Origin: G963665975 sp963665975
GTDB lineage: Bacteria > Bacteroidota > Rhodothermia > Rhodothermales > Bin80
Direction: 5' to 3'
Assembly: GCA_963665975.1 (NCBI GenBank)
Contig: OY762508.1
Coordinates: 2,542,001-2,606,000, forward strand
Length of the DNA: 64,000 nt
Shown here: one piece after another, positions 33,513-43,618 of the stretch
How positions within the stretch are numbered: position 1 is the first letter of the stretch
Layout of the letters: each line of letters starts with the position of its first letter
The notes under the pieces: generated by a model
What the model was told of the DNA's origin: nothing
The model's input: the letters and a program-made list of their open reading frames with translations, nothing else
The model's database searches: none
Program-made: the position numbers and the translations under genes

Positions 33513-36428
33513 TCAGAACCTGTATCGGACCCCCAGGTCGATCGTCCTTCCGTAATTCTGTCGTAATCCAACGAATCTGGATTCGTTCAGAAACCTATTC
33601 ACGTCTTCAGACGCCGTGATGTTGCTGACGTTGAGGTAGACATCCAGACCGCGCACGGGTAGTGACTGCTTCAGCGAGAGGTCCCATCTTCTGAATCCAT
33701 CGCTTGATTCTCTGAGTTCGGGCCAGAAATTAGTTTTTCTGAATATATCGGACCTGTACAGCATGGACACTCTAGCGGAGAATCCCTTGTAGTCGTAACC
33801 GATGGCGAAATTCATGATTTGATCAGGCTGATCGATCAACCGATCCACGTAGAGCGTGTCCCTGTTGATACTGGTTACCCGCAATGGCGGACCAAAGTCT
33901 ATTTCAAATTCTATGATCGTCCGGGGATACTTGACCTCTGAATTCGTAACTGTATAGTTGGCATTGAAGACCAGTCCGCTAAGGAAGCCGGGGAGATACC
34001 AGAAACGGGTCTGATAGTCGAACTCGAAGCCGCGTAACAGCACATCGTGCGGATTGTTGGAGACATAATTCTGGATAAACCCTTTCTCTATTTCTTCCGG
34101 TAGACCATACGGTTCCGCCTCTACTATGTATCTTCGCCCACTGGAAAAAATCAGGTCATCTATATTCTTTTGGAAGTACCCAACACTGAAAAAGCCGATG
34201 TGATTTTGAATGACGGAAATGCTCGCATCGATATTTCTGGAGAGTGCGGGCTTCAGGAAAGGATTCCTGTAAGTAACACTCCTGTTTGCACCCGCGATAT
34301 TGTAAAGCGGAAGGAAATCGGCATAGTTCGGCCGAGCCAGAGTATGGGTGCGGGCGAAGCGCAATTCAAGCCAGCGCACGGGTCTGTATCGCAGGAATAA
34401 TGCCGGGAGCAGGAATTCATTAGTTCGCTCCCGAGTGACGTTCTCGAACCCCGCGAAAGTATAACTTGGGATCACATTCTGCCAACCCTGCCATGAGTCA
34501 TAGACCGTCTTGTTTCTTTCCCACCGCACGCCTGCAACCACGTTGAACTTAGAGCCGATATCGACATCAGCCATCACGTAGGAAGCGGTGTAGGTTTCTT
34601 CCCCCGAGTAGTCGAACAGGTTTGAATTCGTCTGGTGAAACGTGTGCGCAATTTCTTCCCAATACGTAGCGTAGCTGAAATTTTCGGTCAGGAAATCCGA
34701 AATGTCTTTCAGCAGGTCCAAATCTGCAAACGGGCCGAGGGCAAAGTCGCCATTCAGAAAATCGCCCTCCTTATAGTCCTCGCCGATAAAGGCTGCATAA
34801 GGCAAGCGTCGCACGCCCGGAAACCCGAATTCGCCAACACGAGGAAACGCGACAAGAAGTGAATCCATCGCTGGTTGCCAGACGTAATCGAGGCGTCCGG
34901 ATTCGACCCCCTTGTCATACTCCCTGGCCTTCTTCCGGTATTTGGCTCCCACCCTTATTGCGCCGGACAGATACTTGAATACCCTGAAATCATATCCCAG
35001 ATCGAGACGAGCAGCCGCTTCCGTCTCATCGTTCGCATCCCGATTGATGCTGTACCCATCAGCATAGACTGTCGCAAGGTCATTTTTCAAAAAGTCCTGG
35101 ACACTGTTCACGTTCACACCCAGGACCAGTTTCGTGAATGCCAGGTGCTCTCGGAATCGCGCCACGAACCGGTTGAAATCCTGAGTCGACTTGGACAGGG
35201 ACACCGACGCATCGATGTGGAATTTTGAGAAGAGCGTTTGGCTAAGCTCCAGGATATGCGTATTAACGGTGATTCTTCTATCGCCCCAGCCGGAGTTGTA
35301 GATTCGCCCGCCGGTAGCCAAGGCGTAGGATTCGAAGAATGTGGTTTGATCCGTATTGATCGAACTATTGAGAAAACTGTAACTGACGTTGCCTTCGGGT
35401 AGATCGAAATCGGCGACTAAAAGCCCATTCAAGCGGTCGTTCTTGCGGGTAATATCAAACAGACTGATTCCGGTAGTCCGCAATGCATTCAATGAGTCGA
35501 GTTGGGCATTTGGATTATCGTATGAAGCGCTCAACTCATGAGAACTACGGTCCCTGTTTTCGAGATCGATTAGGCCCAGCAATCCAAGACGATTCTTGAA
35601 AAACCGGTTGCTCACTTCAAGCACCAGTTTGTAATCTTGGTAAGACTGTCTCAGGCCGTTATACATGCCTTGTGCAAGGGCATTAATGTGAAATCCCGGC
35701 TCAGCCGTTTTCAGTTTGAAATTAACGGTTCCACCCAGGACATCGGCATCCTGATCCGGTGTACCGGCTTTGGTAACTTCAATGCCTTTAAGCATATACT
35801 GGGATACCATACTCAAATCGGTACTACGATCAGAAGAATCCGTTGCAGCCAGTCGTACACCATTGACCGAAAGGGCGTTGTATTTTGGTGACAGCCCCCT
35901 GATGACCACTTTATTGCCCTCGCCACCTTCGCGCTGCACCGTGACGCCCGGAATGCGCGCCACAGACTCCGCAGCGTTGGCGTCTGGCAATTCTTCAATT
36001 CTGTCGGAAGATACTATGTTGACCAGCGATTTTTCTGCAAGTTGCCTGTTGATGGCGTCCATCTGACCTTTCGCCTGAGCAGTGACGACTATTTCTTCGC
36101 CCTCGAGCATCGTATAACTCATCTCGAAGTCTCTTTCAATGTCAGTCTCACCTGTAACAATTAGAGTGTCGGATACCGAGGTATAACCAATGTAGCCTGC
36201 CCTGATTATGTACGTCCCTGCTGTCACGTTTGATATTACATATCGTCCGTCTTCGTCGGTGGCATCACCAATGCCTGCACCAATCAGAATAACATTTGCA
36301 CCAATCAGCGGGCTGCGATCCTGGGCGTCTCGCACTGTTCCACTAATGCTGACGGATTGTGCGTGAGCAAGGTTCGCGCTCAGCAAAAGAGTCAACAGAA
36401 TGACTGGTGGCACCGTCCGGCTTCTCAT
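33513..36428 (-). CDS. TonB-dependent outer-membrane receptor, carboxypeptidase-regulatory type
   Basis: Imports a large substrate through the outer membrane using TonB energy. The 971-residue protein has a signal peptide (ending SANLAHAQ), an N-terminal carboxypeptidase-regulatory-like domain (SISGTVRDAQDRSPLIGANV, residues about 25-100), a plug domain with ANAAESVARIPGVTVQREGG and VVIRGLSPKYNALSVNGVRL, and a 22-strand barrel to the C-terminal aromatic YRF. The plug resembles the TIGR01782 (Xanthomonas-Caulobacter oligosaccharide) receptor group more than classical SusC. No SusD is adjacent. ATG 36428 is chosen for its signal peptide over 36503. A beta-helix T9SS protein follows. Confidence 0.93.
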   Translation of the reverse strand: MRSRTVPPVILLTLLLSANLAHAQSVSISGTVRDAQDRSPLIGANVILIGAGIGDATDEDGRYVISNVTAGTYIIRAGYIGYTSVSDTLIVTGETDIERDFEMSYTMLEGEEIVVTAQAKGQMDAINRQLAEKSLVNIVSSDRIEELPDANAAESVARIPGVTVQREGGEGNKVVIRGLSPKYNALSVNGVRLAATDSSDRSTDLSMVSQYMLKGIEVTKAGTPDQDADVLGGTVNFKLKTAEPGFHINALAQGMYNGLRQSYQDYKLVLEVSNRFFKNRLGLLGLIDLENRDRSSHELSASYDNPNAQLDSLNALRTTGISLFDITRKNDRLNGLLVADFDLPEGNVSYSFLNSSINTDQTTFFESYALATGGRIYNSGWGDRRITVNTHILELSQTLFSKFHIDASVSLSKSTQDFNRFVARFREHLAFTKLVLGVNVNSVQDFLKNDLATVYADGYSINRDANDETEAAARLDLGYDFRVFKYLSGAIRVGAKYRKKAREYDKGVESGRLDYVWQPAMDSLLVAFPRVGEFGFPGVRRLPYAAFIGEDYKEGDFLNGDFALGPFADLDLLKDISDFLTENFSYATYWEEIAHTFHQTNSNLFDYSGEETYTASYVMADVDIGSKFNVVAGVRWERNKTVYDSWQGWQNVIPSYTFAGFENVTRERTNEFLLPALFLRYRPVRWLELRFARTHTLARPNYADFLPLYNIAGANRSVTYRNPFLKPALSRNIDASISVIQNHIGFFSVGYFQKNIDDLIFSSGRRYIVEAEPYGLPEEIEKGFIQNYVSNNPHDVLLRGFEFDYQTRFWYLPGFLSGLVFNANYTVTNSEVKYPRTIIEFEIDFGPPLRVTSINRDTLYVDRLIDQPDQIMNFAIGYDYKGFSARVSMLYRSDIFRKTNFWPELRESSDGFRRWDLSLKQSLPVRGLDVYLNVSNITASEDVNRFLNESRFVGLRQNYGRTIDLGVRYRF

Positions 36429-36887
36429 GATCCTATTGGTCGAATCCCTTGTGAACGCTCGGTACCGGACAAGATGAACAGGAGTGCTTGTGCAGTTGCT
36501 CATGCAATCAGGAATTGTTTCTAGTCATCCCGATACGGACCAACGGCCCGATCGGCGAAAAAGGCTGGTCGCCCATGGCCCCACAGTCCTTCAAGAGCAC
36601 GGACACCGGCTATTGGCGCCACTTGCGAAGGCCGCGCCATGCCACTCGACAGTTTGCTAAAGTCGGCGCCAGACACTCGCCCAGGCCCCGCGCCCCGGAA
36701 GTCGCGTTTGTCATTGCAACGATACTCCTGCGTGGGCAACGACGACCGGCCTGTGTTGTGGCGTCTTTGACGGATACTCGGATGCACTAGTCCGCGACGA
36801 AGGTTGTTATCGAAGTGCATAGAGTGCGTACACAGAATATATCCTGACAGGATCGGATCAGCGGAGAGAGTTTCTGACAAGTCTGCC

Positions 36888-36980
36888 TGCCAGGCGGCTG
36901 TGTCAATCGTCGTCGCAATTCTGGCAGGCTGTGTCAATTGCTTAGCCCGTGCTAGCCGGAATGTACCGGTTTATCCGGTA
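36888..36980. promoter_or_regulatory. Imperfect direct repeats and a dyad upstream of the TonB receptor
   Basis: Two related copies of GCCAGG(CG)GCTGTGTCAAT lie at about 36888-36910 and 36925-36943. About 20 bp further is a perfect dyad TACCGG (36964-36969) / CCGGTA (36975-36980) with a 5-nt spacer TTTAT. They are about 460-550 bp upstream of the receptor start, rather far for a core operator. The rest of 36429-37577 has no gene I can support. Confidence 0.35.
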
Positions 36981-37577
36981 TGATGTTGGAGGTGGTGCAG
37001 CACGAGGCACGGAAGTGCACCCCTTTCGCATCCGTTTCCAGTGTTGTGACCAGTACACCGTACCCTCTCGTCTGGTCTAAGCGTCTTCTCCATAATTCAG
37101 AAGCTGGTACGATGTTGCGCGGCATGCATGAATCTGGCTGCCACCGACAGGGGAGCGGTCGGCAGTGTTTCCGCGGCTACCGCGACCACGTCAGTAGTAA
37201 GATGGGGTTAATTGCGGATCCGGGTCAGAAATCGCGTGTTTGGTTGTGCCTTACATGCGATTGCCAGGGCCGCCCTGAACCATCGCGGGGTTGCTTCATT
37301 GCGCCCGCCGCCAACGAGGCGGCTGTATGTGCGCTAAGGTCGTCGAGAACTCTTCTCCGCACCCGCCACACGTCGCTCTTATGCCATGCACAATCGGGCT
37401 TACAAGATATTTGTGGTACCTCACGAAATAATCCCGGAGGCAGTTCACGTTTGCGATACGATTGGTTATCCTTAGATTCCTGGGTCGGGTCTCTGCTTCA
37501 AGCCCCATAGTTACGCTCGGAAAAATTCTCGAGTTTTCTTTTCTGATGGGCGCATTACACAATATAGGTTGGCCAGA

Positions 37578-38390
37578 CTACTGTCCTACCCTCCGAAGGC
37601 GCCGTCTGACTTGCCTGCTGGCCGACTTTAACAGGCGTTTGTAGTAGGCATCACTGTCATCTTCTGGATAGCGCATTTGCGATCCGCTCTCTAGCAGCAT
37701 GTCTACGATCGCGAGATAGGCAGTTTGGCGTTTCCGCGCTCCCCCCGAATACCGTGACCCATGCACAGCCCATCCCAGTGGGGAACTCCGGTGTGATGCA
37801 TCAAAGACTTCCAGTGGGGCTCCACGGGCGATAAGCACGCGTGCGTTAGTCGGCTGACCAAACCAGGCTGCCTGATGCAGCGGTGTGCCGCCGTCCAGGC
37901 CTGGAGCTGCCAAATCTGCGCCAGCATCCAGTAGCAGTTCCACCGGCCACAGTTCAACCCTGCCAGCAACGTCTGCAAGCAGCCGGTCTTCTTCGGGGTT
38001 ACCGGTACGGACTGCCTCCGGATGAGTGCGCAATAGCGCTGAAGCTGTGTCTCGATCCTTGCGGGCGACGGCGATTGCCAAGTCGTCCGGGATCGCGGTT
38101 GTGCAGTCGGCATGCTGCGACTTCAGGAATGCGCAGACCTCGGTGAATCCACGCCGCGCAGCATGGACGTAGGCAGTCTTGCCATTCGCCGTCTTTGCAT
38201 CGATATCGGCGCTATGGGCAAGCAGGATTCGTACCGCAGACAGCCTTCGGCGACGCACAGCCACGTGAAATGGCGTCTCCGCATGCGGCCCCCATGGCAA
38301 ATCGGGATCGCCGCCTCTACGCAACATGGTCCGTAATGTGGCGTCTCCAAGCCTGCCATAGCCAGTATCCAGGAATTCATGCAGATTCAT
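37578..38390 (-). CDS. Ankyrin-repeat protein
   Basis: A 270-residue protein with about six ankyrin units, for example ETPFHVAVRRRRLSAVRILL, KTAYVHAARRGFTEVCAFL, GGTPLHQAAWFGQPTNARVL and SSPLGWAVHGSRYSGG. No export signal. The last unit ends with a basic tail RQVRRRLRRV. It shares the S-PLGWA motif with the larger ankyrin protein at 22328-23935, which suggests both belong to one lineage-specific family. Partner unknown. A VOC gene ends 60 bp upstream on the same strand. Confidence 0.88.
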   Translation of the reverse strand: MNLHEFLDTGYGRLGDATLRTMLRRGGDPDLPWGPHAETPFHVAVRRRRLSAVRILLAHSADIDAKTANGKTAYVHAARRGFTEVCAFLKSQHADCTTAIPDDLAIAVARKDRDTASALLRTHPEAVRTGNPEEDRLLADVAGRVELWPVELLLDAGADLAAPGLDGGTPLHQAAWFGQPTNARVLIARGAPLEVFDASHRSSPLGWAVHGSRYSGGARKRQTAYLAIVDMLLESGSQMRYPEDDSDAYYKRLLKSASRQVRRRLRRVGQ

Positions 38391-38450
38391 TGGGAGCGGG
38401 TCTCAGGGTCAAGTCAGTGATGTATCAATTGGACGGGCCTTGCATCCCTT

Positions 38451-38849
38451 CTATTCCGCCAACGGATCATACGTGCCGAAACTCCATAAATTGCCTTCCA
38501 GATCTTCCACGGAAAACTCCCGCGAGCCATACTCGGTATCCTGCAATTCCCGGACGATATGCGCGCCTGCCGCGCGTGCGCGCGCATACTGTGCCTCGAT
38601 GTCAGGCACGTGAATGTAGGTGCCATATCGGACTGCATCCCACGGGTTGTCGGGATCGGGCTCCCCTGGCAATGAGCCAAGCATGATCAGTCCACTTCCG
38701 AGTGTTAGCTGCGCATGAGCGATAGTATCGTCCGGTCCGGGAACCACAAATCGCTGCTCGAAACCAAATGCATCTTCCAGCCAGGCGATCGCCTTGGGGG
38801 CATTCTTGTAACGGAAGGCGGGAAAGATGTTGGGTTTCTCGGTCGACAT
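38451..38849 (-). CDS. VOC (glyoxalase-fold) family protein
   Basis: A 132-residue single-domain VOC protein of the PhnB/glyoxalase-like group: NIFPAFRYKNAPKAIAWLEDAFGFEQRF at the start, AQLTLGSGLIMLG in the middle and a terminal strand REFSVEDLEGNLWSFGTYDP, with His and Glu at the usual metal-ligand strands (AHAQLTLG; NLWSFG). It may bind a hydrophobic small molecule or metal. It is divergent from the DUF1801 gene across about 70 bp. Confidence 0.88.
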   Translation of the reverse strand: MSTEKPNIFPAFRYKNAPKAIAWLEDAFGFEQRFVVPGPDDTIAHAQLTLGSGLIMLGSLPGEPDPDNPWDAVRYGTYIHVPDIEAQYARARAAGAHIVRELQDTEYGSREFSVEDLEGNLWSFGTYDPLAE

Positions 38850-38920
38850 ATTTAGCTCCGTCGAGGTATTATCTGATTGATGGGAGGCGGAACATAGCGG
38901 ATTCCCGAGTCACAAACTAT

Positions 38921-39364
38921 ATGACGCTAACGCCCATGGCGGAATTAAAGACGAAACAGACGACGGCGAGTGTGGCGGAATTCATCGCCGCCATCGCTGA
39001 CGAAGATCGGCGCGCCGACTGCGAAGCGATTCTTTCGCTCATGGCGGCGGTCACGGGTGAGGAGCCCGCTATGTGGGGGACAAGTATCGTCGGCTTTGGG
39101 TCGTACAGGTACAAGTACGCTTCTGGTCGGGAGGGAGTATGGCCTCTGACCGGGTTTTCGCCGCGCAAGCGAAATTTGACGCTGTATATCATGACGGGCT
39201 TCGATCGATACCCGGAATTGATAGCCAACCTCGGCACCTACACGACGGGCAAGTCTTGCCTGTATATCAAGCGTCTGGCGGATGTGGATATCGACACGCT
39301 TCGGGAGCTCGTCGAGGCTTCCGTGCGACGGATGGAGAAAAAGTACCACAACCAAGTCACCTAA
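38921..39364 (+). CDS. DUF1801 family protein
   Basis: A 147-residue protein with the family signature PAMWGTSIVGFGSYRYKYASG, and further on RKRNLTLYIMTGF and GKSCLYIKRLADVD. The fold is YdhG/DUF1801-like, small cytoplasmic and without known reaction. ATG 38921 gives a short leader; ATG 38936 is also possible. It converges with the Lhr helicase gene, whose stop lies 5 bp from its own. Confidence 0.9.
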   Translation: MTLTPMAELKTKQTTASVAEFIAAIADEDRRADCEAILSLMAAVTGEEPAMWGTSIVGFGSYRYKYASGREGVWPLTGFSPRKRNLTLYIMTGFDRYPELIANLGTYTTGKSCLYIKRLADVDIDTLRELVEASVRRMEKKYHNQVT

Positions 39365-39368
39365 AGGC

Positions 39369-42300
39369 TCAAGAAGGCTTTTTTTCCCATCGAGGCACGC
39401 GGCTTCGCGCACGCCCATAATATCGCCGTAGCGCCTCGCTTTCGGGTTGCCTGAAGAGCGCCTTCTTCCAGTTGCCCGTGTCGGTCCCTTCCTCGTACCA
39501 GTGCACGTCGCCTCCGACAAGGGCTGCAAGCGGAACGCCGCCTCGATATAGGACCCTGTTTGTTGCGAGCGCCGGCACCCGGGTGCCGGGCGTCAGGATG
39601 CCAACCAGGTTTAGGGGATCCGCCGCGCTGATGCTGACAAATTCTGAGTCCAGGGCATCGCTCCGTAGCAGACCTGCTGCTTCTGGAAGCGCGAAATGCT
39701 CGCCCGGCACGCCGGCGACGAAGCGTCCGCCGCGTATTTCTCCTCGGGCTTCCAGGCGCCAGTAGATGCGCACCAGTTCGCGCCACGGAGGGAGTCCGTG
39801 CTCCCGAGCCAGGAGCCTTCGGAACACGATCCCGTATCTTCGCAGCAATAGGCGGGCAATGTCTTCCGTGCGATCTACAGGCTCCTCGTCATAGGGTTCT
39901 GTCAGAAACCACCGGCCAGCAGACTCTATTCCGGGTCTCTTACGGCGTTCATTCGAAGGCGTAAGCAGCGAGCGCAATCCGGCAAACCCGTCCGCGCTGG
40001 CGAGGCCCTTGGCGACAAGCTCGCTCAAGGCCGCCTCTACTTGCGTGGGCAACAGGCGACTCTGGTGTATCAGCGCATGGGAGAAAGAGGCCCCTTGGGT
40101 GTTGAGAATCGCGAATATCCGTTCTGCTGCTGCCGAGAGCATGCTGCCGTTGCGCGCCGTCTGCAGTAATCCCGCATGCTCCCGCAAGAACAGTGCAATG
40201 GGTGTGGAGCGAACGGGTGCCGCAGTGTCCGCTGCCACCAGGCGACCCCAGGCAAGGCGTCCCTGGAAGCATAGCGTGTCGAGCATGGCAGGATCATATT
40301 CGGTAACGCGCAGTGGCAACACGTCGGACTCCCATGCCGCAGCCTGCAGGGAGTATCCGTCCAACTGAGCTATGACGCCATAGAGCCCCTCGGTGCCGGT
40401 AACGCGGTAGCCCGGCGTGGCTTTTTGCCATGCGCACAGGAATCGCATGAACTGCGCCGTCGACACAGGTTGAATATTGGCTCGTAACCGACCAAGTGTG
40501 TATCGATGCATGCGGGCAAGCAGTCGCCGATTGCACCATTCGATCGTATCGGCCGAAGGGGTAAATGCGCCGCGGAGGATTTCCCCTGCGGCTTCAAGTC
40601 GGAGGACTGCTTGCTCAACCAGGTAGGTTGTCAGGCCCAGACGCTGGGCAATATAGTCGTTGGATACCGGGCCACTAATAGTGAGCAAGCCTCGCACGAA
40701 CGCCTCGGCTGCCGCATCCTCAGGCGCGGTCACCTCCATCGGAGAAAGCGGTGGATTGAATTCCATGTTCCATAGCGCCAGCCCTTCGTGCATGCGCTCT
40801 CGGGGCAACCAGACAGCAAAATCTGACCCCTTCACCGTACCCTTGGCGGCTCGCCCGGAGGCGGCAAGCGACGCAAACAGATCCTGAAACGAATTGATAT
40901 CCGCCGGGAGACAGCCCAGCGTCAGGAGCACGTCGTGCAACGAGTCTGGATCTTCCGGTCTTGGCTGTACCTCTTCAATCACGCGGAGAATGGCTGCTCC
41001 ATCCAGGATATTGTCAGAGGTGGCTTCGAAGGGACGCCTGCGATGGACAGCCTGCGTTCGTCGCTCTTCGATTGGAGTATCGTCCAGAAATGCAAATGGG
41101 CTTGCGGTCAAGATCTCGTGCGCCAGCGGAGAGGGCTCCAGACCGTCACAGGTTAGTAGCCGGATCGCACCATCTTGCAGGCGGTCGAGAAGATCCCGCA
41201 GTCCGGCATGATCCATGACCAGTTCGAGACAGTCTGTCAGGGTCTGATCCACCAGGGGGTGTTCAGGTATCTCCCGCTCTCCGTCGACGTTTTCGAGGCA
41301 CGCCGCGGCGTCGGGGAAAACCGCTACGAGGATATCCTCGGCCTGCATCCGCTGAAGTGGTGGCGGAACCTTCTTGCCGCCACGCCGCCGTGGCACGGCA
41401 AGGGCAATGTTCAGATTCCAGCGCCACCGCGTCTGAAACATTGGTGCGTCCAGGATGGCCTGTACCAGAGTGGTGCGGAGCGTGACAGGGTGTAAGTAGT
41501 CGAATACTTCTTCCAGAGGAAACGAATGTTGCGGTCCCAAAGACAGCAGAATGGCGTTTTCCGTTGCCGCCGCCTGCAGTTCGAAATTGAACTTCCGACA
41601 GAACCGTTTACGCAGTGCCAGTCCCCATGCGCGGTTGATGCGCGCTCCGAAAGGGGAGTGAAGGACCAGTTGCATGCCGCCGGCAGCATCAAAGAATCGC
41701 TCCAGAATTAATGTGTGCTGCGTAGGCAGTGCCCCCAGAAGTTGTCGGCAGGTAACCAGGTATTCGGCAATCTGGCGTGCAACGCCGTCGGATAGTCCAC
41801 GTGTTTCCGTTAGCCAGTGTTCGGCCATTTCTCGGCTCTGCAGGTGCTCCTCCACCTCTTTCCGAAAGCGCGCTACGGCCGCCGACAACTCGTTGCTGCG
41901 CGCGGGTGCCTCACCAAACCAGAAGGGAATCGTAGGCGGTGCATCTTGGGCATCTTCGACGCGTACCACGCCCGCCTCCACACGAAGGATGCGCCACGCC
42001 GTGTTTCCAAGCTGAAAGATGTCGCCGGCGATGCTTTCAATGGCGAAGTCCTCGTTAACCGTGCCGACGAAGGTATCCTCTGGCTCCTGCACGACGCGAT
42101 AGTCTGCCGAGTCAGGAATGGCGCCACCTGAGGTCAGTGCGACCATCCGTGCGGCTGGCCTCCCCTTGATGCGATGGTGTACGCCGTCGTGGTAAAGGAG
42201 CGCGCCACGCCTGCCGCGGTCGGTGATAAACCCGCGCGCCAACATCTTTGCAAGGTCTGCTAACAACGCGCGATCCAGCGCGCGGTACGGGTAGGCTCGC

Positions 42301-43598
42301 CGAAAGAGTTCAGTTAGGGCATCGAGTTCCCAGGCTTCAGTACTGGCCTCTGCAACGATCTGCTGACACAGGACGTCGAGCGGCATGTGCAGTGGGTGAA
42401 CGCTTTCCAGCTCTCCGCGCTCCAGTGCATCAAGCAGCGCGACGCACTCCACGAGGTCATCTCGTGTCAGTGGGAAGAGCCGCCCTTTCGATATGCCATC
42501 GACCTGATGCCCTGCGCGTCCTATGCGTTGCAAGAACGTCGCGATAGAGCGCGGAGAGCCAATCTGGCACACGAGATCGACACTCCCGATGTCAATACCG
42601 AGCTCCAGGGAAGCTGTGGCGACCAGCACCTTGAGTGCACCCTCCTTCAAGCGCCGCTCCGCATCACGCCGTTGGTCCTGTGACAGGCTGCCATGGTGCG
42701 CGGCAACGGCGACATCTCCGAGTCGGTCTGCGAGCTGTCGCGCCAGTCGTTCCGCCATGCGCCGGGCGTTTACGAACACAAGCGTCGTGCCATGCTCAGT
42801 GGCCAGTCGTGCCAGTCGATCATAGATTTCTCCCCAGACTTCGTGCGATATTACTGCATCCAGGGGGGATGAAGGCACTTCGACGCCGAGGTCCATCCGT
42901 CGCCGGTGGCCCAAATCGACGATGGTGCATGGCTCGGCGGATGCGCCGACCAGGAAGCGTGCGACCTCTTCTACGGGTTTTTGGGTTGCCGAGAGACCGA
43001 TGCGTTGCAGAGGCTTGCCAGCCACGTGATCCAACCGCTCAAGGGAAAGGGCCAGATGAGCGCCTCGTCGGGAGGGGAGTACTGCGTGGATTTCATCAAT
43101 GATGACGCAGCGAGCCGTGCGGAGCGCTTCTCGGCTTCGCGCTGCGGTCAGCAGCAAGTACAGGGACTCAGGCGTCGTAACCAGGATGTGCGGCGGTTTC
43201 CTCGTCATGGCCGCCCGCCTGTGTGGCGGTGTGTCTCCGGTACGGGTGGCGGTTGTGATGTGCGGCGGTGAGAGGCCCGCGTCCAATGCCGCGCTCCTTA
43301 TGCCGTCCCTTGGGATGGCAAGGTTTACATGGACATCCGTACTCAGCGCCTTGAGCGGAGATACATAGACAACGGTCGTCTCATCTGGCAAAGATCCAGA
43401 TGCGAGGCCCTGCGCAAAGAGCCTGTCCAGTGCGACGAGGAATGCGGCGAGTGTCTTCCCGGATCCGGTGGGTGCCGCAATGAGCGTGTGGCGGCCTTCG
43501 CGAATATGCGGCCATCCCAATCGCTGTGCATCGGTCGCCGCAGCAAACGCAGCTTCGAACCACTGCGTCACGACAGGATGAAAGCCGGCGGGCGCCAT
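39369..43598 (-). CDS. lhr: Lhr-type superfamily 2 DNA helicase (long form)
   Basis: ATP-dependent 3'-5' DNA translocase of the Lhr family, linked to DNA repair. Helicase motifs: Q-like entry and motif I APTGSGKTLAAF, II IIDEIHAVL (DEIH), III SATQ, V ASLELGIDIGSVDLV, and VI QRIGRAGHQ. After the helicase core with WH and Lhr-specific domains (to about residue 880) the protein runs on to residue 1409, the length of long Lhr proteins that carry a C-terminal region of tandem winged helices. A radical SAM gene is 20 bp upstream on the same strand, so a shared transcript is likely, with AlkX-like repair close by. Confidence 0.95.
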   Translation of the reverse strand: MAPAGFHPVVTQWFEAAFAAATDAQRLGWPHIREGRHTLIAAPTGSGKTLAAFLVALDRLFAQGLASGSLPDETTVVYVSPLKALSTDVHVNLAIPRDGIRSAALDAGLSPPHITTATRTGDTPPHRRAAMTRKPPHILVTTPESLYLLLTAARSREALRTARCVIIDEIHAVLPSRRGAHLALSLERLDHVAGKPLQRIGLSATQKPVEEVARFLVGASAEPCTIVDLGHRRRMDLGVEVPSSPLDAVISHEVWGEIYDRLARLATEHGTTLVFVNARRMAERLARQLADRLGDVAVAAHHGSLSQDQRRDAERRLKEGALKVLVATASLELGIDIGSVDLVCQIGSPRSIATFLQRIGRAGHQVDGISKGRLFPLTRDDLVECVALLDALERGELESVHPLHMPLDVLCQQIVAEASTEAWELDALTELFRRAYPYRALDRALLADLAKMLARGFITDRGRRGALLYHDGVHHRIKGRPAARMVALTSGGAIPDSADYRVVQEPEDTFVGTVNEDFAIESIAGDIFQLGNTAWRILRVEAGVVRVEDAQDAPPTIPFWFGEAPARSNELSAAVARFRKEVEEHLQSREMAEHWLTETRGLSDGVARQIAEYLVTCRQLLGALPTQHTLILERFFDAAGGMQLVLHSPFGARINRAWGLALRKRFCRKFNFELQAAATENAILLSLGPQHSFPLEEVFDYLHPVTLRTTLVQAILDAPMFQTRWRWNLNIALAVPRRRGGKKVPPPLQRMQAEDILVAVFPDAAACLENVDGEREIPEHPLVDQTLTDCLELVMDHAGLRDLLDRLQDGAIRLLTCDGLEPSPLAHEILTASPFAFLDDTPIEERRTQAVHRRRPFEATSDNILDGAAILRVIEEVQPRPEDPDSLHDVLLTLGCLPADINSFQDLFASLAASGRAAKGTVKGSDFAVWLPRERMHEGLALWNMEFNPPLSPMEVTAPEDAAAEAFVRGLLTISGPVSNDYIAQRLGLTTYLVEQAVLRLEAAGEILRGAFTPSADTIEWCNRRLLARMHRYTLGRLRANIQPVSTAQFMRFLCAWQKATPGYRVTGTEGLYGVIAQLDGYSLQAAAWESDVLPLRVTEYDPAMLDTLCFQGRLAWGRLVAADTAAPVRSTPIALFLREHAGLLQTARNGSMLSAAAERIFAILNTQGASFSHALIHQSRLLPTQVEAALSELVAKGLASADGFAGLRSLLTPSNERRKRPGIESAGRWFLTEPYDEEPVDRTEDIARLLLRRYGIVFRRLLAREHGLPPWRELVRIYWRLEARGEIRGGRFVAGVPGEHFALPEAAGLLRSDALDSEFVSISAADPLNLVGILTPGTRVPALATNRVLYRGGVPLAALVGGDVHWYEEGTDTGNWKKALFRQPESEALRRYYGRARSRVPRWEKKPS

Positions 43599-43618
43599 AT
43601 CTTCTTCGCTGATTGCGA

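Noticed and set aside
33037..33555. Plus-strand 172-codon ORF opposite the spacer and receptor end
   Set aside because: Cys- and Arg-rich random-like product overlapping the receptor 3' end.
36980..37510. Plus-strand 176-codon ORF in the long gap upstream of the TonB receptor
   Set aside because: Composition is not protein-like and no motifs are seen.
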